Virus record (IMG/VR): IMGVR_UViG_3300044619_000874
Span: 1-62,604 of that record
Origin: a virus
Length of the DNA stretch: 62,604 nt
Reading direction: 5' to 3' (one strand)
How positions within the stretch are numbered: position 1 is the first letter of the stretch; every line of letters starts with the position of its first letter. This document shows positions 57,378-62,604 of this stretch, in pieces. The notes beneath the pieces were generated by a model. It was not told the origin of the DNA and ran no database searches. It saw only the letters and a list, made by a program, of their open reading frames with translations. The translations under genes and the position numbers were made by a program.

Positions 57378-57471
57378 CGCGACATTCGCACCGCACTACA
57401 TTCCGCCGTCGGATTTCTTCGCACGCCCCACGTTCGCGGGCACCGCTCGATTCCCCGCGAGTTATCGCCGT

Positions 57472-57488
57472 GCGGCTAGGTGTTTTGG
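57472..57488 (+). repeat. GGCTAG motif, copy 4 (degenerate)
   Basis: GCGGCTAGGTGTTTTGG, several changes from consensus. It is 34 bases before the start of the 77-aa gene. Confidence 0.5.
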
Positions 57489-57521
57489 ATCGATGCAACA
57501 CCCCCAACGGAGACGACGACG

Positions 57522-57755
57522 ATGATCCACAACCGACTGACAGTGAGCCTCGACCGGGACGACGTCACCATGATCGTGGCCGCCCTCGCAACGATGCGAG
57601 TGGACGCCGAAACCAACGCGGCCAACATGGCGGCCGTCGATGATGACATGCGAGACGATGACGCCATCGCCGATGCCCGGGCAGTGGTCGCCGACTTGCA
57701 ACGGCTGAGCGACCGACTCGTGTCCGCTGCGGTCTACGCCGCGAGATACCGCTGA
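57522..57755 (+). CDS. Small acidic protein (77 aa)
   Basis: 77 aa, helical, Asp/Ala-rich (DAETNAANMAAVDDDMRDDDA). Early-type small gene of unknown function. The start at 57522 follows a C-rich leader (ACACCCCCAACGGAGACG). The stop (TGA) is adjacent to a GGCTAG motif. Confidence 0.6.
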   Translation: MIHNRLTVSLDRDDVTMIVAALATMRVDAETNAANMAAVDDDMRDDDAIADARAVVADLQRLSDRLVSAAVYAARYR

Positions 57756-57772
57756 GCGGCTAGTCGTTCTGC
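57756..57772 (+). repeat. GGCTAG motif, copy 5
   Basis: GCGGCTAGTCGTTCTGC, directly after the stop of the 77-aa gene, and 26 bases before a 14-bp hairpin. Confidence 0.7.
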
Positions 57773-57797
57773 CCCCCCTCAACACCTTGACGCGATG

Positions 57798-57830
57798 CGG
57801 CCCGTAGCAGGGCGTTCCTGCTGCGGGCCG
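57798..57830 (+). terminator. Hairpin before GP88-like gene
   Basis: A 14-bp stem (57798-57811 with 57817-57830, one G-T pair) with a 5-base loop, followed by TTCGCATTT. It is likely a terminator or attenuator. Confidence 0.6.
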
Positions 57831-57851
57831 TTCGCATTTGGAGACTCTTCG

Positions 57852-58853
57852 ATGATCGCTCTCAACACCGTGATGCCACGCCTGCCCAAGATGGGCAAGC
57901 CTCCCCGGGCTCGTACTGCCAAGGCCAAGGGGCCGATCTTCCCGCGTCGTGCTGCGATGGAACTGGCACAGTTCGTGATGGATGCCCCGTCTGCCGCCGC
58001 CATCGCCGCGAAGTGTCGATGGATGATCGAAGACATGGTCGCCCGGTTTCCCGGCCGTGGGCCGCACGTTTCGGGCTCGTGGGAATGGATGCTCGCACGC
58101 ATCGCCGACGCCATCGACAACGGCACCGATGCCTTCACGCTCATCAGCATGGACGGCAACACGAAGTTGCCCTTCGCGTCGTGGTCATGCCTGCCTGTCG
58201 TGACGTGCCCGGGCATGGGTGCGTGCGGGAAGTTCTGCTACAGCCTGCGGGCATGGCGGAACCCATCGGCCTACGGTCGCCAACTGTGGGCGACCATCGT
58301 GCTGCGGTTCTATCGCCGCCGCATCATCGATGCGTGGAAGGCCCTCCCCGCTGGCATCGTCGTGCGGCTGTACGTTGACGGTGACTTCGACTCGGCCGAG
58401 ACGCTGCGGTTCTGGTTCAACCTGATCGCCCAACGGCCCGACCTGCGGGTCTACGGGTACTCGAAATCGTGGCACCTGCTGATCGATTGGCACCGTGCGG
58501 GACATACGTTCCCGGCCAACTACTACGTCAACGTGTCGAGCGGGTCGAAGTACGACAACGACCCTGCGATGCGGCAGGCCATGCTCGACCTGCCCGTGGC
58601 TCGCGGCGAGTTCATCGTCGTGAAGGTCAAGGGTGAGGGCACGCTCTGGCCGAAGGGTTTCCAGCGGTACCAGTCCAAGGCATACCACGAGGCGGTCTAC
58701 GCCGAGGCCAAGCGTCTCGGCATCAAGGGCGTGTCGTGCGGCGGTGACTGCGGTGCGTGCGGCAACGGCACCCACTGGTGCGGTGCGATCCAGCCCAACG
58801 GCACCGTGAAGCAGTCGCTGATCGGCCTGCCCATCCTTATCGGTGCCCACTGA
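57852..58853 (+). CDS. GP88-family phage protein (333 aa)
   Basis: 333 aa. The region SWSCLPVVTCPGMGACGKFCYSLRAW matches the phage 'Gene product 88' family (from memory), with clustered Cys residues at the core. A second Cys group lies near the C-terminus (CGGDCGACGNGTHWCG). The Cys spacing suggests metal binding. Function is not established. The ATG at 57852 has GGAG upstream at about eight bases. It is flanked by GGCTAG motifs on both sides. Confidence 0.75.
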   Translation: MIALNTVMPRLPKMGKPPRARTAKAKGPIFPRRAAMELAQFVMDAPSAAAIAAKCRWMIEDMVARFPGRGPHVSGSWEWMLARIADAIDNGTDAFTLISMDGNTKLPFASWSCLPVVTCPGMGACGKFCYSLRAWRNPSAYGRQLWATIVLRFYRRRIIDAWKALPAGIVVRLYVDGDFDSAETLRFWFNLIAQRPDLRVYGYSKSWHLLIDWHRAGHTFPANYYVNVSSGSKYDNDPAMRQAMLDLPVARGEFIVVKVKGEGTLWPKGFQRYQSKAYHEAVYAEAKRLGIKGVSCGGDCGACGNGTHWCGAIQPNGTVKQSLIGLPILIGAH

Positions 58854-58863
58854 AACGGGCACT

Positions 58864-58880
58864 GCGGCTAGTAGTTCTGA
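58864..58880 (+). repeat. GGCTAG motif, copy 6
   Basis: GCGGCTAGTAGTTCTGA, ten bases after the GP88-like stop. A small hairpin (GTGCCC...GGGCAC) directly precedes it. Confidence 0.75.
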
Positions 58881-58912
58881 ACCCCAGCACCCTCTCGAAA
58901 GGACGATGACGC

Positions 58913-59089
58913 ATGGCTTCCTACGACGTCTTCATCAACTCCGGCGTGAACGTGACCATCCCCGACAGCGTTGACCCATCGACGCCCGAGGGGCACCGCA
59001 TCCTCCGCGATGCCACGCTCGCCCGCCTTCGCACGCTCCTCGACGAGGGCGGCGAGATCGACCTCGACTACGAACGATACGACGGCTGA
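58913..59089 (+). CDS. Small protein (58 aa)
   Basis: 58 aa: MASYDVFINSGVNVTIPDS, then DATLARLRTLLDEGGEIDLDYERYDG. It looks like a small beta-helix protein of unknown function. The start is preceded by GAAAGGACGATGACGC, a leader repeated at 60204. A weak GGCTGACAGTTCTGA follows its stop. Confidence 0.55.
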   Translation: MASYDVFINSGVNVTIPDSVDPSTPEGHRILRDATLARLRTLLDEGGEIDLDYERYDG

Positions 59090-59127
59090 CAGTTCTGAAC
59101 CCTCACCCTCAACAGGAGATTGCGACC

Positions 59128-59388
59128 ATGCCATGCGGATACCACTTTCGCATCTGCAAATGCTGCGACCACCCGGGCCACGAGCGTGGCATACCCGGGT
59201 GCAAGCACAGCGGCCAGCCCGGATACCACCTCCTCGTGACACTGCCGGGTTCGACCGGCCACGTTGCGACCGAGGATCGCGTGATGCTCGACCGCACGCT
59301 GTTCAGTAGTTGGCCCATCGCCCGCATTCACAAGCAGTACAGCAAGGCGTACCCGCACTGCGAAGTCGAAGTGACCCGGCTCCCTTAA
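59128..59388 (+). CDS. Small Cys/His-rich protein (86 aa)
   Basis: 86 aa. CGYHFRICKCCDHPGHERG followed by CKHSGQPG is a Cys/His cluster likely to bind zinc. The C-terminus has VEVTRLP. The ATG follows ACAGGAGATTGCGACC, nearly the same leader as the next gene. Unknown function. Confidence 0.6.
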   Translation: MPCGYHFRICKCCDHPGHERGIPGCKHSGQPGYHLLVTLPGSTGHVATEDRVMLDRTLFSSWPIARIHKQYSKAYPHCEVEVTRLP

Positions 59389-59415
59389 CCCTCACCCTCA
59401 ACAGGAGATTCGACC

Positions 59416-59685
59416 GTGAACGTCCACCTGAATGCTGACCTGCCCGCCGTGAACGATGTGCCGACGCTACACGCCTTCGACTACATCACGCTGCTGGAGT
59501 ACTGCCGATTGGCACGGCTCGACCACGCCAAGACTCTCGAACGACTGACCGACTCGACGATCACGTTCGGCGGCGGATGCGGCGAGATGACGTTCATCGC
59601 CGCCCATCACCTGTCGGAAGAACTCGGCGTCGAAAACCCAGCCAGCCTCACGGCACGGTGCTGGACGCCCGTCTGGCTCGGCTGA
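59416..59685 (+). CDS. Small protein (89 aa)
   Basis: 89 aa, GTG start. Mixed helix and strand, with FDYITLLEYCRLARLDHAKTL in the middle and a short CGEMTFIAAHHL. No family recognised. The leader ACCCTCACCCTCAACAGGAGATT is shared with the gene upstream, indicating a duplicated translation-initiation region. Confidence 0.6.
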   Translation: MNVHLNADLPAVNDVPTLHAFDYITLLEYCRLARLDHAKTLERLTDSTITFGGGCGEMTFIAAHHLSEELGVENPASLTARCWTPVWLG

Positions 59686-59707
59686 CCAACCAACCCACAA
59701 CCCAGTA

Positions 59708-59747
59708 CTGCGGCCCCGGCGGGAGCGTTTCCCGTGCGGGGTCGCAG
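59708..59747 (+). terminator. Hairpin downstream of 89-aa gene
   Basis: A stem of about 10 bp at the base (CTGCG..CCCC with GGGG.CGCAG, one G-T pair) with an inner CGGGA/TCCCG part, followed by CGTTT. Probably a terminator or attenuator. Confidence 0.55.
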
Positions 59748-59768
59748 CGTTTCCAGAGGAGAGTTCCC

Positions 59769-60176
59769 GTGTACTACGTTCGCTTCCACCTTGCCAAAGG
59801 CCAGCACTTCAAGCACTGGCAGATCACTGCCCCCGATGGATCGAAGACCTTCCACGATCCCAACGATGTGCAGATCAAGATGTTCGGCTGCACCCTGCAC
59901 AACCAGCCGGGTACCGCTGCCCGCATTAACGCGGGCGAGATCGACAAGACCGTCTGTGCTGGCGTCGAGTGCGAGCATCTCGTCGTGAAGCAACTGCGGT
60001 GCTGGCACCTGCCCGCACCGGGTGAGCGTGTCTTCTACAACCCGCGAGTCACCCCGTTCTGGCGTGACTGTGAGGGCGTGAACATCGACGGCTCGGGGTG
60101 GGAGCAGATCACCACCATGAGCAGCGGCCTGTTCGCGACCGGCCGCGTGGCCGAGCACGTTCTCTCCCTCGGCTGA
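59769..60176 (+). CDS. Hypothetical protein (135 aa)
   Basis: 135 aa, GTG start with GAGGAGAG seven bases upstream. It has YVRFHLAKGQHFKHWQIT, then NDVQIKMFGCTLHNQPG and VCAGVECEHLVV; several Cys/His residues could bind metal. It resembles small phage proteins of unknown function. It ends in GGC-TGA and a weak GGCTGATTGATTCTG follows. Confidence 0.6.
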   Translation: MYYVRFHLAKGQHFKHWQITAPDGSKTFHDPNDVQIKMFGCTLHNQPGTAARINAGEIDKTVCAGVECEHLVVKQLRCWHLPAPGERVFYNPRVTPFWRDCEGVNIDGSGWEQITTMSSGLFATGRVAEHVLSLG

Positions 60177-60213
60177 TTGATTCTGTGACCCCAACCCCCA
60201 ACACGAAAGGACG

Positions 60214-60648
60214 ATGACGATGCATGGGCTCTTTGTTCAGCGGCCGTTCGCCAGTTCGCTGGTGCATGGCACGAAGATGATCGAGACGCGGTCGTACCCG
60301 CTGCCCGAGTCTCTGCTCGGGAAGAGGGTGTTCATCATCGAGACGCCACGCACCGGGCAACGCCGGTCGGGTGATCGCGGGGAGATCGTCGGCACCGTGC
60401 GGTTCGGTGGCTGGAAGTTGTACCTCGACAAGGAAGAGTGGCTCTCCGATGCCCTGCTGCATCGCGTCGAGGACGGCGACCTGCTGTACGGGTGGCGTGA
60501 CGACAAGAAGAAGTACGGCTGGGAGGTGACCGAGTACGAGCCGTGGACTGTGTGCAACTACCGAGGCACAGGGTACGGCAGGGTCTGGGTCACAGGCTGC
60601 GAGCCCGCCGCCCTCATCCCCGACGTTCAGCGTGCGGTTCGTTCGTGA
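60214..60648 (+). CDS. ASCH-domain-like protein (144 aa)
   Basis: 144 aa. MHGLFVQRPFASSLVHGTKMIETR, then a GKRVFIIETP strand, GEIVGTVRFGGW and later WTVCNYRG match the ASCH domain (RNA-binding, PUA-like fold). Such proteins can bind modified or structured RNA. The first ATG at 60214 and the one at 60220 are both possible. The leader is GAAAGGACGATGACG. Unusually, it lies among small unknown genes. Confidence 0.72.
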   Translation: MTMHGLFVQRPFASSLVHGTKMIETRSYPLPESLLGKRVFIIETPRTGQRRSGDRGEIVGTVRFGGWKLYLDKEEWLSDALLHRVEDGDLLYGWRDDKKKYGWEVTEYEPWTVCNYRGTGYGRVWVTGCEPAALIPDVQRAVRS

Positions 60649-60664
60649 ACCCCGGCCCGTGATC

Positions 60665-60690
60665 GGCAGCCCTCCGCAGGGCGGGCTGCC
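60665..60690 (+). terminator. Hairpin after ASCH-like gene
   Basis: 8-bp perfect stem (GGCAGCCC with GGGCTGCC) with a 10-base loop, 16 bases after the stop. No T-run; probably a weak terminator or RNA-stabilising hairpin. Confidence 0.45.
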
Positions 60691-60733
60691 ATTCGTGGAT
60701 CGTGGATCGATGACCAATCTGGAGTACTGAATC

Positions 60734-61276
60734 ATGGCTGATCAACTGAAGATCGTGTGCCGCCCGTCCTTCGACGAGATGTATGTCGAGAGCGAGAGCG
60801 GCTACATGCTGGCGAACCTGTACCGCTCCGCCAAGATGGCGGACGGCGACGTCGAGGTTATTGTCGGGGACGACTGCTGTTCGCTTGCCGCCCACAACGT
60901 CACCACCGAGGAGCAGTGGCGTGGCATCTGCGATCTGTTCGCTGCCGCACCGGAGATGCTCGCGGTGCTGCGTGACCTGCGTGCCACGCTGGAGGTGTTG
61001 ACTGGGTGGCGTGAACTCGACGGCACGCAGATCGACCAACTCATCGCCAGCGATGGGCTGCACTACCTCGACAAGGTCATCGCCAAGGCCGAGCCACCCC
61101 GCAAGGTGAAGAAGCGTCTGCTCGTCTCGGTCGAGGTCGAGGTCGAGGCCGACTCCGACGCCACGCTCGACGTGTTCAAGACCCGTGCCCTCGACAGCGT
61201 CTACACCGGGGGCGGTGTGTGCGTGTCGTTCAAGGGCAAGACGGTGACCACGCTCGGCGAACTCTACGAGGAGTGA
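60734..61276 (+). CDS. Hypothetical protein (180 aa)
   Basis: 180 aa. The N-terminal half has DEMYVESESGYMLANLY, then GDDCCSLAAHNVTTEEQW and DLFAAAPEMLAVLRDL. The C-terminal part contains a long helix (KVKKRLLVSVEVEVEADSDATL) and ends in VTTLGELYEE. It is not recognised. The start has no strong ribosome site. It is followed by a GGCTAG motif and a strong terminator. Confidence 0.6.
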   Translation: MADQLKIVCRPSFDEMYVESESGYMLANLYRSAKMADGDVEVIVGDDCCSLAAHNVTTEEQWRGICDLFAAAPEMLAVLRDLRATLEVLTGWRELDGTQIDQLIASDGLHYLDKVIAKAEPPRKVKKRLLVSVEVEVEADSDATLDVFKTRALDSVYTGGGVCVSFKGKTVTTLGELYEE

Positions 61277-61280
61277 GTGA

Positions 61281-61297
61281 GCGGCTAGTAGTTCTAG
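61281..61297 (+). repeat. GGCTAG motif, copy 7
   Basis: Exact GCGGCTAGTAGTTCTAG, four bases after the stop of the 180-aa gene and 10 bases before a strong terminator hairpin. Confidence 0.8.
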
Positions 61298-61307
61298 ACA
61301 CACAGTT

Positions 61308-61347
61308 CCACGACCCCGGCAGGTGCGTTGCCTGACCGGGGTCGTGG
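61308..61347 (+). terminator. Terminator hairpin after copy 7
   Basis: A 12-bp perfect outer stem (CCACGACCCCGG with CCGGGGTCGTGG), an extra inner CAGG/CCTG pairing, and a following TGTTTC. This is a strong intrinsic terminator. Confidence 0.75.
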
Positions 61348-61366
61348 TGTTTCAAGAGGTGATGCG

Positions 61367-61735
61367 ATGGGTGCGATGAAGCGTGCGGCCTACGAGGTGA
61401 GCGGAGCAATGCTCGACCGCTTCGTGGCTTGGTCGAAGACCGAGGAGTTCAGGGAGGGCGGCGTCTACCACAAGGCCGACGCCATCGTGAAGTGGATGCG
61501 GGAGGAGGGGTTCGTGGGCAGCCGCCCGCTGTTCGCCCTGCTGCGTGAACTGCACGAGGAGACGAAGCCGGGCACCAATGACGGCGGTGCGTCGTGGCGT
61601 TGGTGGCTGGTCGAGCGGGTGACCGAGTGCATCGAGCGGAAGTACGAGCGGGAGTACGAGGTGGCCGAGGCCGCTCGCACCCTGCTGCGTTCGATGACCG
61701 ACGAGGTGGACGCCATCGTGAAAGGAGATGCGTGA
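61367..61735 (+). CDS. Helical protein (122 aa)
   Basis: 122 aa, helical and charged (GAMLDRFVAWSKTEEFREG, then ERVTECIERKYEREYEVAEA). No recognised domain. The ATG has GAGGTG five bases upstream; a shorter possibility uses GTG or the second ATG. The stop (TGA) overlaps the next start (TGATG). Confidence 0.62.
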   Translation: MGAMKRAAYEVSGAMLDRFVAWSKTEEFREGGVYHKADAIVKWMREEGFVGSRPLFALLRELHEETKPGTNDGGASWRWWLVERVTECIERKYEREYEVAEAARTLLRSMTDEVDAIVKGDA

Positions 61736-62034
61736 TGCGATTCCGCAAGGCCAAGGACGGCACGATCTCGTACCACGCCAAGGTCGGGCGAGGCGTGGAC
61801 TATCAGGTGCAGTACTACCCGAAGACAGGGTGGAAGGCACAGCGTCGTGAGTTCTACGAGGTCGGTGTTCGCTTTGGAGGCGGGCACATTCACGACTCGC
61901 TCACTGATGCCAAGGCGTGGTGCGTCAAGGACTACCTCGCGTTCGCAGTCCAGCGTGATGCGTTCGATTCCATCATGGAGGAGAGGAGGTTGGTGCGTGA
62001 AGACGGTGACCGAGCAGGAGTACCGGGTGAGTGA
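61735..62034 (+). CDS. Small basic protein (99 aa)
   Basis: 99 aa. Beta-rich with KDGTISYHAKVGRGVDYQVQ and a helical tail (VQRDAFDSIMEERRLV). The ATG forms TGATG with the stop of the upstream gene; AAAGGAG precedes it. Its stop overlaps the start region of the next gene. Confidence 0.6.
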   Translation: MRFRKAKDGTISYHAKVGRGVDYQVQYYPKTGWKAQRREFYEVGVRFGGGHIHDSLTDAKAWCVKDYLAFAVQRDAFDSIMEERRLVREDGDRAGVPGE

Positions 62035-62308
62035 GCGTGTCGTGCTCCGCCCGGGTGTGAAGTTCAGGGCAGGCGGAGGGCCGTACTACCGCATGCCCGA
62101 CGGGACACGAGTGAGCCTCGCTGCGGCGGGGCCGTTCACCTTCCACGCATACCACAGGCGTGGCAAGGCAGGGTGGATCGAGGCAACCGACAAGCACGGC
62201 TGCTTCGCCCCGCTCCATGTGGCAGGTAGGCGGCGTCGTGTGACGCCGTCGTTGGTACCCCGACCGTACATCGTGCGGTCAACCGTCCGGAGGAAGAAGG
62301 ATGAGTAA
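61997..62308 (+). CDS. Small basic protein (103 aa)
   Basis: 103 aa. Arg-rich with RVVLRPGVKFRAGGGPYYRM and LHVAGRRRRVTPSLV, so nucleic-acid binding is possible. GTG start with AGGAGG seven bases upstream, overlapping the previous gene by 38 bases. Unknown function. Confidence 0.6.
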   Translation: MKTVTEQEYRVSERVVLRPGVKFRAGGGPYYRMPDGTRVSLAAAGPFTFHAYHRRGKAGWIEATDKHGCFAPLHVAGRRRRVTPSLVPRPYIVRSTVRRKKDE

Positions 62309-62378
62309 TGCGGAATGGATTCCGCTGGTGATCGAGGTGATCAGGCTGATCGCTGAGATCGTGCGGCAAGGAGGCTGA
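62301..62378 (+). CDS. Small peptide (25 aa)
   Basis: 25 aa: MSNAEWIPLVIEVIRLIAEI then VRQGG. Almost entirely hydrophobic helix, so a membrane or holin-like peptide is possible. Its start has AGGAAGAAGG immediately in front and overlaps the upstream gene's stop. A GGCTAG motif follows its stop. Confidence 0.45.
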   Translation: MSNAEWIPLVIEVIRLIAEIVRQGG

Positions 62379-62379
62379 T

Positions 62380-62396
62380 GCGGCTAGTAGTTCTGG
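62380..62396 (+). repeat. GGCTAG motif, copy 8
   Basis: GCGGCTAGTAGTTCTGG, two bases after the 25-aa peptide's stop and four bases before a long hairpin. Confidence 0.8.
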
Positions 62397-62399
62397 ACA

Positions 62400-62443
62400 G
62401 CACGGCGGGCCACGGGAGATCGGTTCTCTCGTGGCCCCCGTGC
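62400..62443 (+). terminator. Terminator hairpin after copy 8
   Basis: About 18 paired bases (one bulged C, one G-T pair) with loop TCGGT, followed by TTTA. It closes the plus-strand block just before the genome join and the first gene. Confidence 0.7.
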
Positions 62444-62478
62444 TTTACCGGGGTCGGCTGAACGCTTGACCACCGGGT

Positions 62479-62604
62479 GACAATGGATTCGTAGTACTTC
62501 AAAACCCAAAGGTGAAACATGAACGTCTCGTCTCTGCCCTCTGCCAATGAGGGTGCTCTGGTCTGGGTCAATCAAGCCGGTCGCGTCCGCGTTGACGTGG
62601 TTCG
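62479..62604. repeat. Right copy of 126-bp terminal direct repeat
   Basis: Identical to positions 7-132. It includes the upstream region and the first 29 codons of the first gene (ATG at 62519). Whether this is a real terminal redundancy or assembly overlap cannot be decided from sequence. Confidence 0.95.
62519..62604 (+). CDS. 5' end of first gene, repeated at right edge (partial)
   Basis: The same start (MNVSSLPSANEG...) as at position 47, cut by the window edge. On the circular map it is the same gene and not an extra copy. Confidence 0.9.
   Translation, partial: MNVSSLPSANEGALVWVNQAGRVRVDVV

Larger units (their letters stand above)
57113..57521 (+). other. Intergenic region with G-runs and hairpin
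   Basis: 409 bases between divergent genes. It contains a run of G-rich repeats (GGGGC units at about 57229-57260) that could form a G-quadruplex, a 9-bp perfect hairpin (57298-57306 with 57317-57325), a CCATAAGT on the minus strand (57370-57377) and a GGCTAG motif near its end. Short frames here look like chance. It is a candidate control or origin region. Confidence 0.5.

Noticed and set aside
57118-57525. 135-aa open frame over the G-rich intergenic region
   Set aside because: Low-complexity Gly/Ala/Arg translation of GGGGC repeats, no ribosome site, and it ends inside the next gene's leader.

Overview
The window is the complete or near-complete genome of a tailed double-stranded DNA phage with high GC content. 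The first and last ~126 bases are identical (7-132 and 62479-62604), so the map is circular or the sequence was closed by an assembly overlap. Virion genes (terminase, portal, scaffold-like protein, major capsid protein, an adaptor-like protein, a large nozzle-like tail protein and three very large proteins of 852-1214 aa) fit a short-tailed, podovirus-like particle. No tape measure, sheath or baseplate gene was recognised. A tyrosine integrase lies beside a 47-nt piece of a tRNA-Pro(CGG) gene, which points to a temperate phage. The host is not shown directly. A PEP-CTERM-like protein and a secreted CAP-domain protein hint at an environmental Gram-negative such as Planctomycetota or Verrucomicrobiota, but this is weak inference.

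Layout on the circle: (1) A plus-strand block runs from 55421 through the join to 6042. It holds a PEP-CTERM-like protein, a string of small unknown proteins, a GP88-family protein, an ASCH-like protein, a cassette of an unknown protein + MoxR-like AAA+ ATPase + HExxH/VWA protein, an HNH nuclease and a serine recombinase. A 17-nt motif (GCGGCTAGTAGTTCTAG and variants) recurs eight times in this block, mostly at gene ends and often next to a hairpin. (2) A tightly coupled minus-strand operon (13884 down to 5948) carries DNA recombination and metabolism genes: PD-(D/E)XK exonuclease, ERF annealing protein, an HTH protein, SF2 helicase, a membrane HExxH protein, HNH, a resolvase-like nuclease, a second PD-(D/E)XK protein, a dATP/dGTP diphosphohydrolase-like protein and, last, a sigma-factor-like protein. 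(3) The attP site, the integrase (plus) and a structured non-coding region with a small plus-strand gene lie at 13800-15569. (4) A 35-kb minus-strand virion operon runs from 50718 down to 15556, in the order CAP protein, scaffold, capsid, decoration, terminase, portal, fibre cluster, adaptor, nozzle, Cys-rich protein, internal proteins. (5) One virion-like gene lies on the plus strand (50779-52092). (6) A second minus-strand early block (55251 to 52089) holds SSB, HNH, small coupled genes and three neighbours that share an LTDEERE...TLR.LLER module.

No DNA polymerase, primase, RNA polymerase or recognisable endolysin is visible, so the phage probably uses the host replisome and possibly an unfamiliar lysis route. 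The most unusual features are the repeated GGCTAG motif, a second intergenic motif (CCATAAGC/CCATAACA) upstream of many genes on both strands, a structural protein with about 14 cysteine-rich repeats, a family of fibre genes sharing a short N-terminal docking-like segment, and an HNH domain fused to a serine-recombinase DNA-binding domain.
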